Shown here piece by piece: positions 9,781-22,784 of a DNA stretch of 64,000 nt; position 1 is the first letter of the stretch; each line of letters starts with the position of its first letter. The position numbers and the translations under genes were made by a program. The stretch spans positions 50,593,022 through 50,657,021 of the forward strand of contig OZ018408.1 of NCBI GenBank assembly GCA_963969595.1. Direction: 5' to 3'. This DNA comes from Neckera pumila (taxonomy: Eukaryota; Streptophyta; Bryopsida; Hypnales; Neckeraceae). Under the pieces are notes generated by a model. It did not search any database. It was not told the origin of the DNA and saw nothing but the letters and a program-made list of their open reading frames with translations.

Positions 9781-12739
9781 ATGGAGTCGAGCGTGCCCGG
9801 GGGGGTCTTCCACCTTCCAACACTGCCCGTGTCGTGGAGCTCGCACCCCACGGATCCTCTGGTGGTGACCCTCGCCGTTTTGGTCTTGGTAACCGCGCTA
9901 TGGTGTCTCCGCCCGTCGCGTCGTCGCATTGCAGGTCCGAAGGCGTACCCCCTGATCGGCAGCACGATTGAATTAGTCCACAACTGGTTCCGCCTTCACG
10001 ACTGGCTCCACAGCTTCTTCTCCCCCGACGCGCGCTCCGTCCAGGTCACCTTCGCGTACCCCCACCCGGCCGGAATCTACACCGTGGACCCTGCAAACGT
10101 GGAGCACATCCTCAAGACCCACTTCTCCAACTACCCGAAAGGTGCCAGCAACTGCACGCCCTTGCGGGAGCTTTTCGGCGTGGGCATCTTCACGACCGAC
10201 GGGGAGGTGTGGAAGGAGCAGCGACGCAGCGCCAGCTACGAATTCTCCACGAGCAGTCTGCGGGATTGGAGCACAGTGGTGTTCCGGGAGTATGCGTGCA
10301 AACTCGTGTCCATATTGAGCCAATTTGCGGCGAAGAGAGAGGCGTGCGACTTGCAGGATTTGTGTATGCGCATGACGCTGGATTCCACTTGTAGGATTGG
10401 GTTTGGGGAGGAATTGGAGGGGTTGTCCAAGGAGTTGAGGAGCATTCCGTTTGCGAAGAGCTTTGATGAGGCGAATTATATCTCGTTCTATCGGTTTTGT
10501 GATCCGTTCTGGAAAGTGAAGAGGTGGCTCAATGTCGGACGAGAGAGGCAGCTCAAGGAGTGGATGAAGGTGTTGGACGATTTCAGCTATAGGGTCATCG
10601 AGAAACGACGGATGGAGATGGAGGACGGGACCGGCACCTGGTATGCAACACTCCTCTTTTTTCTAGGACCCGATTTTAAAACCCGACTTAAGACGGAACA
10701 TTTTTTTTAAGTAGTACACTAATAATGAAATAATTCAGTGTTAAACAGAGTGATTGATTTCAAAATGGGATAGGAGAAGTTATTTGGACAAAACATCACT
10801 CTAAGCATCATCTAGTAGAATATGGACTTTGGAGGGCAAAGAGATTTCAATTAATTTATAGTGAAATGAAAGCTTGTGTAGAAGACTCCAAAAATGCCAT
10901 ACAGTAATAAGGAGAGCAAAAGAAATTCCCTGCCTGCAAGGTTGCATAATATTCAATAGTGATTACTGTTAGTTACATTTAATCAAGGAGATTTATATCA
11001 ATTAGTATCAATTAGTATAATTAGTATAATTAGTATAAATTAGTAAGATTTATATCAATTATTTAAATTAAGCAAGGAAGTTTACTAAAGAGGATATATT
11101 GACTAGTTACTAATCCTAAGCAGTAAGAAAAATGGTAGTGTGAAGTCTTCATTAACTACATAATATCCACATGGTATATATGGAGCTTCTACCTTAGGCC
11201 TACTTCACATTGGTGGCAGTGGGACATCAATGAGAGGTAGGTGAATGTAAGGTCCAACTGTAGCTCTATCCTTGCAGGAAGCTTCTTGTTGAGAATATCA
11301 TATCAATATATTGTCAGTTACTATGATTGCATTTCTAGGACACTTGGGATCCATCAATCAGACCTTTTATCGCGGTTCATTGATCTCTGCTCGCGCAATG
11401 GGGAGGAATCGAAAGCACGCTTCACGAACACAGCCATACGGGACATGATCTTGAATTTCATCATTGCTGGGCGGGACACCACGGCAGTCACCTTGAGCTG
11501 GTTTTTCTACATGATGACATGCCATCCCAATGTGGTAGAAAGGATTGTGGACGAGTTGGCCACTGTTGTCTTGAAGCATGACTTACTGGCTAAAGGCCAA
11601 GCCACACAAAACCCAAGTGGCATTCAAGAGGTGAGAGCGACTGCATGTGCCAATATCAATTGTTAAATTTCAAAAGTTGACACATAAATAAAAATTTCAA
11701 AATTTTGTAGGATCCAATTTGATTAGCCTTGTCTGTGGGTAATATGATTACATGTTGCTTTCTATTTGCCAATTATTTCTACTTGGTGTCATGATTCAGT
11801 ACCTAAATGCCAATCTTTTGCATAAAAGAAACATGATTATGTACTTCTCGAAGATCGATGTGGTGCAATGGGACAATTACATGTTAGACAATCACATAAC
11901 ATTCTTGAATAGGATGACTGGAGTGCTCTTCTGGGTGTTCTTCTATAGTGGCACTGTAGGTGCAATAATTTTGTCTACAATGTCGCGTCCGAGATTTACT
12001 GGAGAATTGTCCATTCAATTGATGGCCTTACATGATCTGATCATGTAGATTTTTGGGGAGGACACTAGCAAAGAGACCTTGCCTGCAAGAATGTTTTGCA
12101 ACATATGTAACCTTGCGCCAAATTCTTGTCCCTTCAATATGCCAAACTCCCTTTTTTACCTCCACTGATTGGTTCCCTTGCCTGGATGCCCCTTGCCATG
12201 ACCCATAGGAGCCTGGCAGCATGCCCAGCCTCAAAGCAATAACGGACTTTGGGAGCCTGTTGACATACGAGACGTTGGGGCAGCTGCACTATTTGCAAGC
12301 GGCACTCTCAGAGACGCTACGCTTATACCCTGCTGTGCCGTTGGATAGCAAGGAAGCCGCCTCAGATGACGTGTTGCCGGACGGCACGGAGGTGAAGAAG
12401 GGCGCCATCACGGGCTACGTGCCGTACGCCATGGGTCGCATGTCGTTCATTTGGGGTGACGATGCAGAGGAGTTTCGTCCCACAAGGTGGATGACTGAGG
12501 ATGGGAGGTTCCAGGCGGAGTCCCCGTTCAAATTCACGGCGTTCCAAGCAGGACCAAGGACGTGCTTGGGGAGAGACTCGGCGTACTTGCAGATGAAGAT
12601 GACGGCGGCCTTGGTGCTGTGGTTCTTTCGGCTGCAGCTGGTACCGGGCCATCAGGTGGACTACCGCACCATGCTTGTGCTCGCCCTGCAGCACGGGCTT
12701 CACGTCACGGCTTCACCTCGACTGCCGAGCTACTCGTGA
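9781..12739 (+). CDS. Cytochrome P450, CYP704-like fatty-acid hydroxylase
   Basis: Exons 9781-10640, 11339-11630 and 12209-12739 join in phase to 560 aa, with the ATG in a good context (ggcgATGG). A hydrophobic N-terminal anchor (DPLVVTLAVLVLV) and a GPKAYPLIGS hinge place it on the ER membrane. I-helix AGRDTT (330-335), ExxR ETLR (419-422), FRPTRW, and the heme loop FQAGPRTCLG with ligand Cys503 are all present, so it should be catalytic. DPFWKVKRWLN, YETLGQLHYL, YVPYAMGRM and FKFTAFQAGPR are CYP86-clan features closest, from memory, to CYP704. CYP704B members omega-hydroxylate long-chain fatty acids for sporopollenin; the substrate here is inferred. Intron 1 holds a short AT repeat (attagtat units near 11005-11050). 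Confidence 0.9.
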
Positions 12740-13231
12740 ATTGTGGGGGTCTGAATTCATGGCTTGGGCTTTGAGTTTGGGGAATCATGGGAGTCGTGAG
12801 ATTTGGAAATGATGGGGGAGTTCCGGAGGACTAATTTGTGAATTGTGAAACCTCCTTATAGTTTACATATAATTGTAATTTATATGCACAACCATGTAAT
12901 TTATAAAATCATGTACTGTATATGACTCGTTTGGACCATATAGAAGCCGAGGAGAAAACGTAGTTCAAACGTGAAGAGCTTCTTGCTTGTGGGTCTTACA
13001 ATTCAAGACTTATGCTCTAAGAGTGGAGGCAATTTGGTTAGCATGATTTGGTCATTGTATTGAAACCCTTAGAACCGCAAGTGGTCTGATTTGGTCACGT
13101 ATTGTGCCTATATTTAAAAGATTAAAAAATTGTGCACAATAGAGTAGAAACCCCACAAATCTTTGGAATTTTCAACAGTGGAAAACTAGTATATTCACCA
13201 ATTATTAATGGCAACATTGATGGAAGCTTAC
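12740..13231. other. P450 3' flank
   Basis: AT-rich sequence after the P450 stop. No gene recognised; probably 3' UTR and spacer. Confidence 0.4.
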
Positions 13232-13683
13232 TACATTAGAACGTCTCTAATTTTGTCCTCTATAAGTCAATAAACTCTCTAAAGTAATAGGATCAGGTGG
13301 TCCCAGGTTCAAGAATATAATAAGTGGTAGCACTAAATGAAAGCTGGCCAAGGAAATTGTGGTGGACCTAGACCATTTCAAAAGAAAGGTAAAATAGATT
13401 CTTTTGAACAAGATTCTTGGTCATGACGCACGAGGTCCCTTGCTTGAAGATGTAGCACCTATATCACTATGGTAGCTTTTTGTGTGGTGTAGATCCTCTC
13501 TATTGTGATATTAGCAGGCGGTCTTGGCCCTATTACTTTAGAGTGGTTCTATTAAAGATGTAGCACGTATACCATTGTAGTAGCTTCCTGTGTAGCATAG
13601 ACCATTTCTAAATCAATGAACCTTTCTATTGTGATATTGGCAAGCGGTCCCAACCCTACCACTTTAGAGAGGTTCTACTATAT
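13232..13683. mobile_element. Emigrant/pogo-like MITE candidate, copy 2
   Basis: The left end TACATTAGAACGTCTCTAA and the inverted right end (TATAGTAGAACCTCTCTAA) match over about 24 bp. The terminus resembles plant pogo-related MITEs. The interior contains a partial tandem duplication of about 110-125 bp (units starting gatgtagcac at about 13449 and 13556) and repeated 'ggcggtc..ggccctattactttagag' blocks. No transposase. Confidence 0.5.
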
Positions 13684-14557
13684 TACTAGAGCAATCTCAA
13701 GGGTGGGAGCTAGGAGTATGCAATAAGCATGTAATAGTGATGAAACATGAAAGGTGAAAAGTAGGAACAACATACACATTAGGAAGCAAGTAGGAAGCAC
13801 ATGATTGTTCATTGGGATTGTCAACTATACATTCTATCAACTTTAGCATGTACATATCTTATTAAGTGTCATGACACGTAAAAAGAAGATGAGTCAAAAG
13901 ATACACAAGCCTTGAAGTAGATTTTGTTTTGGTGTATTTTCATTGTAACCTTGAAAACACTCAAAAACGCTTCCACTTCAAAAATTTGGATAAAATAGGC
14001 ATTTACTATAAATTTTTGTTCTATGACCAAGCTATGTGACAAATGCTTAGGGAGCTTCCACTTCAAAAAGTTATAGTAATTACCTATTTTATCCAAATTT
14101 GAATTTTTTTGATATTTCATGATTTTCAATTGCTAGTACCACAAAAATGTTTTTCTTGCTGGAACATGGTATGCTAAATTGCTTCTTTTGACGGTTTTGG
14201 GTGTTTTCACCTAACGCCAAAATAACACCAAAATAACGCCAAAATAACAAATATGAGGTCAACGTACACTATCTCGCATAGCAACCAATGAACAAACTCA
14301 TCACACTAACAAACTAACGAGAGTGAAAAAAGATTCATTTGCAAATCATGACAGATTGGCTGCAATTTCCATTTTACTGCACATTGCAACAAATTTTGGT
14401 TGCATAGGCCCTATTTAAAGGAGTAAACAATTCAAGTAAGGTCGAGCAAGAATTTAAAGTGATCAGGTCTTTCAGTGAAATTTCTATGTAACTTATCATG
14501 GAGTTTGGTAACATCATAGCTTTTCCATCTGTGCAACAATCTGAATAGCTGTGCAGC
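13684..14557. other. Intergenic, with a 30 bp inverted repeat and a 13 bp tandem repeat
   Basis: 13982-14010 and 14071-14100 are inverted copies (AAATTTGGATAAAATAGG core) around a 60 bp loop. At about 14213-14250 the unit gccaaaataacac is repeated about three times. Otherwise AT-rich with no gene recognised. The right part is the 3' flank of the minus-strand ETF-QO gene. Confidence 0.55.
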
Positions 14558-17500
14558 TCACATTACTGTGTAAGTGGGACCACCACCTCCTTCCGGGACA
14601 GTCCACCAAATGTTTTGTGTTGGATCCTTTATGTCGCAGGCCTACAGATCAGAAAAAATCACGTCAATAAATATCCAACCCTTTTCAATATACATGTCAT
14701 CCTGGACAATGAAACCTTGAATTCTTTTCAACTGAAAGTCGATGATTAGTGCACATACAAACCCACCTTGCAATGGAGGCAATTCTGAGCATTGATGTTG
14801 AGTTTCATCTTGTCGTTCTCATCTGCAACGTACCTGAAAATCAGACATCACAAGTACTTACATGGCTACACGGTAGAAAACTTCGATCGATAAACGTGTT
14901 TCACATGTACAAGTAGTTGAATCTAAAGCAATTTAACCCCTTAAGGACTTAACCATTTGAACTTTTTAGCCTCAAGGGTAAAGTTCGTGAGGTATCCCTC
15001 CCTTGAGATCTTAAACCCTTTAACCTGGACTCCCATGGACTCATGTTTTTTTAGCAGTCTTGAAGTGTTAATACGGGGATATCTATCTGTTCAAATAATT
15101 AATTTTTTCGATCAACTCATGCTATTTTCTTCACACAATCTACTGATATGAAAAAAATTTACATGTAATTTATACTTTTCACAATATGACCAATCAAAAT
15201 AAGCAAGGGAGCGATGCCTCACGAACTTCGCCCAAGACAATCCGGCTTTGTAAAAGTGAACGAACAGGTATATTCTCAAGACTAGACTGCTCTTCGGACT
15301 TCGGCATCACTAAGAAATCTTCCCCTTAATTCATGCAGAGGTCTACGGTGGTCATATGGACTCCCCATGATACATAAGGAAGATTCTCGTTGTAAATTTG
15401 TCTGAAACATTCTAATTATACTAAAAGCTTTGTCCTAGAAGCAATCCAGGATGTGAAAGAAAAGGAGAGAATCTTATGCTTGAGAAATAGGGACAAATGA
15501 CGTACTCATATACTCGAGCTGGGCAGTACCGGGATTCTGGGCCTGCATACTTTGGCAAATTTACAGACTCTGGGACTTGCGCGTCACGTAGACGCAAATG
15601 TGGTGGTTGATCATGCTCGTGATTTGTGCTACTCCTGCATGTCAGTATCAATGATTTAGGTTGAATTCGTGATTTGTGCTACCCCTAGATATCAGTTTCA
15701 ATGATTTAGGTTGTATTATTGTAAATTCGTTGACCAAGTCATGACAAGTCCCTAACAAGCTATTAAAGAGATAAACTAGAACATAGCACGGTGATTACAG
15801 ACGTAAGCAGCATCAAATACTAACAATGGTATGAGATTGGACCTGTAAAGCGATGTAAGTAGGTCAAATGAGATCACCCCATCAGGTTTTGCATAAGGAA
15901 TCGGCTTGTGCTTTGATGCTGGCTATAAAAAACAATTCCCACGGGGAATGAGAACTTGTAAATATAATCTGAACGTTGTCACAAGCTTCGTCTGCCAGAA
16001 ACTGAATTTAAAAATTTGATGTTCATACAAGCTGCTATTTTTGAACACGTAATATTTCAAAAATGACCATTACCATACCTCTGTAGCTTTGTGATCTGGA
16101 GGACCATGCCGCAAGGTGAAAGGTATCTTCCCCCTCATCAAGTAACTGCACAACCACAACAGAGTCAACTGTGATGAGAATAATTCGATTACATAGCTTA
16201 CTAGATAATCAAGGAAAGATTGGTGAGGCTGATTTCAAGACGAACTATAATTCACTACAAGAAGGATTAAATTTGATGTGCAGGAAAGGTGATAAAAAAA
16301 ACTTCAAGTTAAGGGGGATGGCTCACTGGTCCAAACCAGCATGCGCCAGGCCTGGGAGCAACCCATAATGGAAGGCCTGTACTCAAACGAAAGCAAGCCA
16401 CCCAGATGATGAGTGTTATTTACCATAATACATGCTGGATATAACAGGTCGAAACTACAAACCCTCAGCCTCCCAAGGTATCTTTATCCCAAATGACATC
16501 TACAATTCTACAGCTATTTGGAAGTTGACGTATAAACAGATGTTAAGCTTGATGATTTGAAATCATAAACACAGGTTAACTTGACTGTGTGTGTGGTGGT
16601 GGTGGTGGTGGAATCATAGGTCTTTACCAATCAATTTACAAGCATTCAACTTTGACTATGCTTTTCCAACTATTGAGAAATCTTGTACTGACGACGGTAA
16701 AGATTCTGAAGAGAGAAGGCCCAGAGGTGGCCATACAGGGCGTATATTACGAACAGACTGAAGTTCCTGCCACACCCAAGACTTTTGCAACGCCGTCCAA
16801 TATGCCTCCATACTTGGCTGCTCTGATTTTCCCAGGGCTTCAAAGGCAGCCTCTGCGGCTACCATACCTACAACACATATTTGCAAACAAAACTTAGTTG
16901 CTACCTCAACAAGGAGGAATGACATGGTAACTTAATAAAATGAAAAGGCATTATTGGAAGAGATTGGCGTAAACGTGTACCTGATTTCAAAGCAGTATGC
17001 GTGCCTTTGATTTTGGGAACGTTAAGGAAACCAGCACCGTCACCTAACAAAGCACCTCCTGGAAAAGCCGTCTTAGGAATAGACTGCCAATGAATAAAAG
17101 TGAACAGAAAATGAGCTGAATAGTGACTTAAGAAATAAATTAACTGACTCTCACAAGATGCATATTGCTAAGTATGCGTATTCTGAAATATTCCGTTTTG
17201 TAAATCACTCTCAACTGAAAGAAAAGCACTGAAAGTAGAGAGAACATGCAGCGGAGAGTACAATTAAGTCAATGTGAACAATAAGTGAGTAACCAGAAAC
17301 GTGCACTACCCCTCAGGCAAGACAATGCAAGAAGTCAACTGACGATCAGCACGCACGATCTTACTTGAAATCCCCCCTCATTCAAGGTCCGAGCACCATA
17401 CTGAATCACTTTGCCGCCTTCCAGCATTGGCCTTATTGATGGGTGCTGCTTGAACCTCTGTTATTATCCACGCAAAGAAAGTTATATGAAATAACTGTAA

Positions 17501-20500
17501 ATTAAAAAACTTCACATACAATCTCAAGCATCCCCAGACTGATGATTGAAATTTGTATCATGTTACAAGATACTGAACGACCTGATTGACTTCAAATAAT
17601 CAACCCGCAATCTAGAGTAAATCCACCCAAACGAAAGTAGGGCAGATATAGTTTGCAAAAGTATCCTTGCCTGATACTCTTCATACGGACTCAAATAAGG
17701 GTTCTTGTAGTCCAGTGCTACCACGAGACCCATCGCAACCTGCAAGAGGATCCACACATTGATGTAACCATTCCCTCTAAAGATTTTTAAATCCGAGTAT
17801 GCCCATACTGGCGGGTAAGGTTACTCTAAGGCAGGGCCATTGTTGTACATGTTTACTGCGATCCAGCTGTCGTAATCTTATCTTGTGCTTGTCTACGGTC
17901 GTATTGCAATACGTGAGGCTGCCAAAATAAGAAAGAAAAAGCAAAAAAAAATTCTACAATGATACGTGGTATCATACGTACCTGTCGGTCGTCCATATGG
18001 TAAATAAAAGTTCCACCGTAGGTTTTGTAATCCAATGGCCAGCCCACAGTGTGAAGCACATAACCAGGTCGATGCTTGCTCTCCTCAATCTCCCACACCT
18101 GCCCACTACATGGAAATGAAGCACTAATTGCTGAAACAATACAGTTCGGCATGCTCTGTATCTACAATAGTTATGACTTCCAAGGAATCGCATAACAGTC
18201 CAGTTCTGGCCAGAATCAACAGAGAGTTCTGAATGAAATAAGGTCACACCTCCTTAATCCCAAGAGCATAGGTTTGGTGCTGTGCTTTTGCTTGCTCCCG
18301 AAGTTGGAACTTCTTAATTATAGTCTGCCCCAAATCAAATGGCATTGTTTAACTTTACGATACAATTCCGAACCCAATCCCGCTTCCAACATGGAACACT
18401 AATAGAACACCCGAGGTGTTCTTAAATAGGTAGCCGCATTACAATCGGAGCTGCATTAAATGACGTTAGAAACTGCCTTAAATCGCATTACAATTGCAGG
18501 GTTTAACACGGTCAGACTTTAAGAGGCGGGTTATCTAGGAAATTCACACCTCACTTATCTTTAAAACTAGCAATAGAATGGGTGACAGAGACGAGCTTTC
18601 AGTGTAGCTGGTTGATGTCCATGATTTAAGAAATGTCACATGAGAATAACATAACAAGACATAACATTTGAGGGATACTAGTAGCAACATACCTCAGAGA
18701 GAGAACCTCTGCAACCTTCTCCAAAAAGAGTGAGGCGGCCTGCAGTTGGAAAAAATACGATACTAAAATCAGGAAACTGAAAAGCACCCCAGATAAACGC
18801 AACGACACCAAACTCAACTCTATGAAAGGATGTTTGTATTTTCAATACAGGCTCTCCACCAATAGTGTTTAGAAGATGAAATAACACCTTTTAACTCCAT
18901 GCCTCGCTGAAAATTAGACTTCTTAGAGCCGTCCTTTGCAATACCCATGTCGTTTGTAGCTATCCCCACAACGCGGTTGTTCACATATAAGACCTGCTAT
19001 CACACAATACTGAGAGACCTAAGCTTCGTGAATGCTAAATGTTATATACTCTGCAAATATGAGAGACAGCATGAATGCAAAACAGTAAGAATGTCCTGCA
19101 CCTCACTAGCTGCAAAGCCTGGATATATCTCAACCCCAAGCTCCTCCGCCTTAGCTCCGAGCCATCGCACAAGCTGACTCAGGCTGAATAAAAACTACCA
19201 ACCGAGTTAGGACAAACGAGCAGGAACAGCACGAATAAAAGTTAAAGTTTAATGCTAACAAACTTAGTGTTATGAATGGCTGACAATTCAACAACTAGTA
19301 GGTACGGAAGGGGTACACTAATCACCTTATGACGTAGTTTCCTTTATTGTTGAAAGGTGATGGCAGTGCCAAGGCTCGCTTCTCGGTGAGGAACCAAAAC
19401 TTGTCATCTGTGACCGGAACCTTCACCGGAGCCTGCAAGAAATCCACACATACTTAAAACCCCTCAACTAGCAGTGGTCAATAAAATTGTGTCCCGCAGC
19501 TCACTTAAGTATGTAACAAGGTTTTCAGTAAACCTAGATTGTTTCAAAAGCTTTCAGACAACATGACCAGGAGAATTGTCATCATAGCTCCTCCCTATAG
19601 TTCTTGGAAGAGGTCTCTCTATGCTCATGGTGATCATACGGAAGCCTCCCCGTGATACATAGGGACGCTTCCCGTATGATGACTGAGACCACAGGACTAC
19701 AGTCACTGACATCCAGCTTTAATCATCTAGAACATATCTGTTGACCTAATAAAAAAGCTTGATGAAGTACGACAAGAACATAACAACAACAACCCATGAC
19801 ATCGTAAAATCCAATTTAGAGGAGAAGTCAACATTACGTCTTGCTCCTTCCAATCGGGGAAGAGCTCACTCAAGGCCCGCGTCTCAAGTACATTGCCCGA
19901 CAGGACGTGTGCACCTGCGAATCCAACAATGCCAATTGACATTTGCCTCACAATTTGGTCCAAAGACCCACATTACAGAAAAAGGAACATACGATTCTAG
20001 TGTAGCATACAGCTTTCACATGTTCCAGCTGAAAAAGAATCCTGAGTACCGAAATACTTCAGAAATAGCCCACTTTTGAAGCGCTTTATTCCATCGCCAA
20101 GCATACAACCACTCTCCAATGAGCCAACATGCAAACATGCCGACTAAGGACCGGATGAAACGAAAGGAAAAAAATTATTCTAAAGCTTGCATCACATAAG
20201 CTCAATCCTTGTGAACCCTAAAATCGTGCACGATAAGTACACAATGGGTTTGACAATGTACACCACCATAACAATTCCATTTTAGGTCATCTGCCCAATA
20301 GAACTTAGAATCCTTATGTCCTTTGCATATGGTATCCAAATAATGCACTCTTTGGAATCGTCTTTGATTTGTTAAGAATATGTAAAAAAAATTGTAAATT
20401 CTAGTAATAATAATTATGCTCATCTCCTCAAGATGTTTTGAAATGTGAGGGGAATTAGAGCTCACCAACTTCGGGAGCTTTTTCAACCACACAAACCGAG

Positions 20501-20940
20501 AGATCGTTACCCTTCTCTTGACACAGCTGCTTCAACCGAATGGCAGCTCCCAGCCCAGCCGGACCCCCTCCCACAATCACCACGTCGTACTCCATCACGT
20601 CACGGGGCTCCTCCTCGCTAGTCGCTGCTGCTTCAGCACTGAATTCGCGTGCTCGCTCAAGCTGAAGCCGATTGCATTCAAATCGAATGCTACATGATAA
20701 TGTCCTTAGCATTGAGCTTCCGTGACCTAAAATTCCCATTCGAGGGCTGAACTTCGAAACCCTGACCTCCACGTGACCCAACCTTGAAGCCCCGCCTTGC
20801 CAAGAGACATCGCTTTGGTTCAAAAGAGAAGACGCTGCTGATTCGCGAGCACTGCGAGGAGAGCGCCCTGGATTGACTCGAGAAGCTCTCGCAAGAAGCG
20901 TAGCTGATAAACCCTGCGATCGAAACAAACCCCGCCCCAT
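14558..20940 (-). CDS. ETFQO: Electron transfer flavoprotein:ubiquinone oxidoreductase, mitochondrial
   Basis: Passes electrons from ETF to ubiquinone at the mitochondrial inner membrane, in branched-chain amino-acid and phytol breakdown. Eighteen exons in transcript order, all in phase: 20466-20940, 19838-19914, 19326-19432, 19102-19183, 18888-18993, 18693-18739, 18250-18324, 17982-18098, 17671-17739, 17365-17457, 16981-17083, 16737-16867, 16327-16376, 16079-16145, 15843-15922, 15506-15634, 14767-14833 and 14558-14641. They give 652 aa. An Arg/Ser-rich presequence is followed by the FAD-binding [13 protein letters not shown] (122-134). Further family motifs include [18 protein letters not shown] and [13 protein letters not shown]. 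Four cysteines (597, 621, 624, 627; RYCPA and NCLHCKAC) are the 4Fe-4S ligands. Intron 9 has a GC donor. In the FAD motif before GFLN the sequence reads GDGAG, where I recall GCSAG or GCSPG. Both differences are reported as findings. Confidence 0.95.
15325..15385. repeat. Short repeat in an ETF-QO intron (copy 1)
   Basis: The block ggtcatatggactccccatgatacataaggaag is similar to one at about 19629-19670 in another intron of the same gene, including the shared ccatgatacata / ccgtgatacata core. Function unknown. Confidence 0.45.
19620..19690. repeat. Short repeat with hairpin in an ETF-QO intron (copy 2)
   Basis: Second copy of the intronic block at 15325-15385. Here it also forms a hairpin: TCATACGGAAGC pairs with GCTTCCCGTATGA around a loop containing cctccccgtgatacataggga. 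Possibly a small dispersed element. Confidence 0.5.
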
Positions 20941-22784
20941 GATCGAGACCCGCTTTTAATTCGTCACCCCCAATTAAAGACCTAATTTCTTCAGCAACTA
21001 CTTTGAGAAGCTCATCGATCGACTCGGATGTCTCCTAAGGCAATTAATTTCCTCCCCCTAGGCAATTTTCGTCACCGCCATCGCACAACTAGGTTCCCCA
21101 ATTATCTCGTGCGATCAAGAGAACGGGCGACTTTAAACCACTGTATGCAAGTTCTGCCAACCAACTAGAAATTCTCTTTCGCAATTCAAGCAGCAGCAGC
21201 AATGTCATCTAATCCATCAATCCAGAAGCTCAATTGAGATTGAAATTCGCAGGAGTTTCGTAGCAGGAGGGGTGGAGGGGGACTGAATTGTGGAAAGGAG
21301 AGAGGCCCACAAAGGAGGAGTCAGTACTCAGTATGCCGAAGCTAGGCAGCCAAATTGGTTGAGGGGAATGTGGCAAGCGGAGCTGATGACTGCCAGCATG
21401 GATGGCGCGTCAGCTGTGACTCGACCACTCCAGTGAATCGTCCTCGTTGGCACGTTGGTACCACACACCCATTTGGAGTCGTGAATCGAATGACGTGGGT
21501 CGCTTTTCCAGGAAATTCTTTGACCAAGTTAACCCCTTATTAGCGGGTCGACGTCAATATTCTGGACGGTGTAAAAATGGCAACGTTGTATCTCGGAGGC
21601 TGTGAGGCTTTTTCATTCGTCGCTTTTTCTGCAAACAGGTGGAAGAGTTCTGCAGTCTGGAAAGGAAAGCCCTCCCCCAAATACGACGTCCATATTTTCT
21701 GAAAAATAGTAAGGGATGGAGATGCCTCCCACTGTTCAAATTTCTGTTTGCCCGACGATGAAACCAGCAAACTTGCAGGGGAAAGAAATTTTCTTTTTTC
21801 GACTCCTGGGCAGCGAAATTTGGAGAAGCTCTGGTGCGCATGCTGACATCATAGCAGCTAAGAAATTTCTGGACGACTGCTCAAATGAATAAAAAATTAG
21901 AATGCTGCTGGGCGTGATTCCGAAGTGTAGGCAACAAGGCAACGTAGAATTACACGTGTCACTTGGTGAGAACAAAGTATGCATAAGAAGTTCTGTGCAC
22001 ACTACCGGCTAACTCTTGAATGCACACACTAGCAAATTGAAGTACTGCATTCCTAGTAGTCTATTTTCCGTTGTATTTCGTGGCATATACCTCATATTTT
22101 GAGGGATGTTCCCATTTTGGAATTTCTAAAAAATTTAAATCACTGTGCTCATGATGACCCGCGGTGAAGCAGTGGCGGCCTACAATTTGTACCATAAGGG
22201 TTGGTCCATGCGGCAACAGAACTGGCAGCGGGTTCGGTATAATCCCTCCCCCCCGAAAAAAAATCCGATCTAAAAGTCTATAGGAATCGAGCAGGTTCAA
22301 AGCGGGGTTCAAAGTCGACAAGGATCAACATGGATCGATCTGAAACGGACAGGCTTCCAATGGGGTTAGTCTGAACCAGGTCCTACCAGGGAAGCGACCT
22401 GCAAGCCCATCGACGATGGCATTTATAAGCCGAGTGAATTGTGCAACTCATGCATTAGTACAATCAACATTGAGGAGCTGTCGTGATGAGCTCAGAGGGA
22501 GTCTGATTGCCGCAGGTACTGGGCAGTTCAGCGTCTTGCCCTTGCTGATAAAAAATTTTGTGGCACAAATAAAAGCAGTCGTTGCTGGTGCTACATGATT
22601 TGAACGTCTTACAGTCGTGCGTGCTTCATGCACATTCCTTGGTGTGCTCCCTTTACGATGACATTCTTTTGAGAATATTCCTCCTAATATTAAATGTGCG
22701 CACTGAAAAGTACAAGAGTATTATATGTGCTGCTCTGATGTGAACATGAAGGAAAATGACGTCAACAGTAATGACAGTGCACGA
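20941..22784. other. ETF-QO promoter side and spacer
   Basis: Divergent upstream region of the ETF-QO gene. Several overlapping short frames occur on both strands (95 aa or less), none recognisable. No clear core promoter motif was identified. Confidence 0.35.

Noticed and set aside
14933..14980. TTAACCCCTTAAGG in an ETF-QO intron as a TTAA element
   Set aside because: Only one terminus-like motif and a weak partner 40 bp away; no homology to the other copies.
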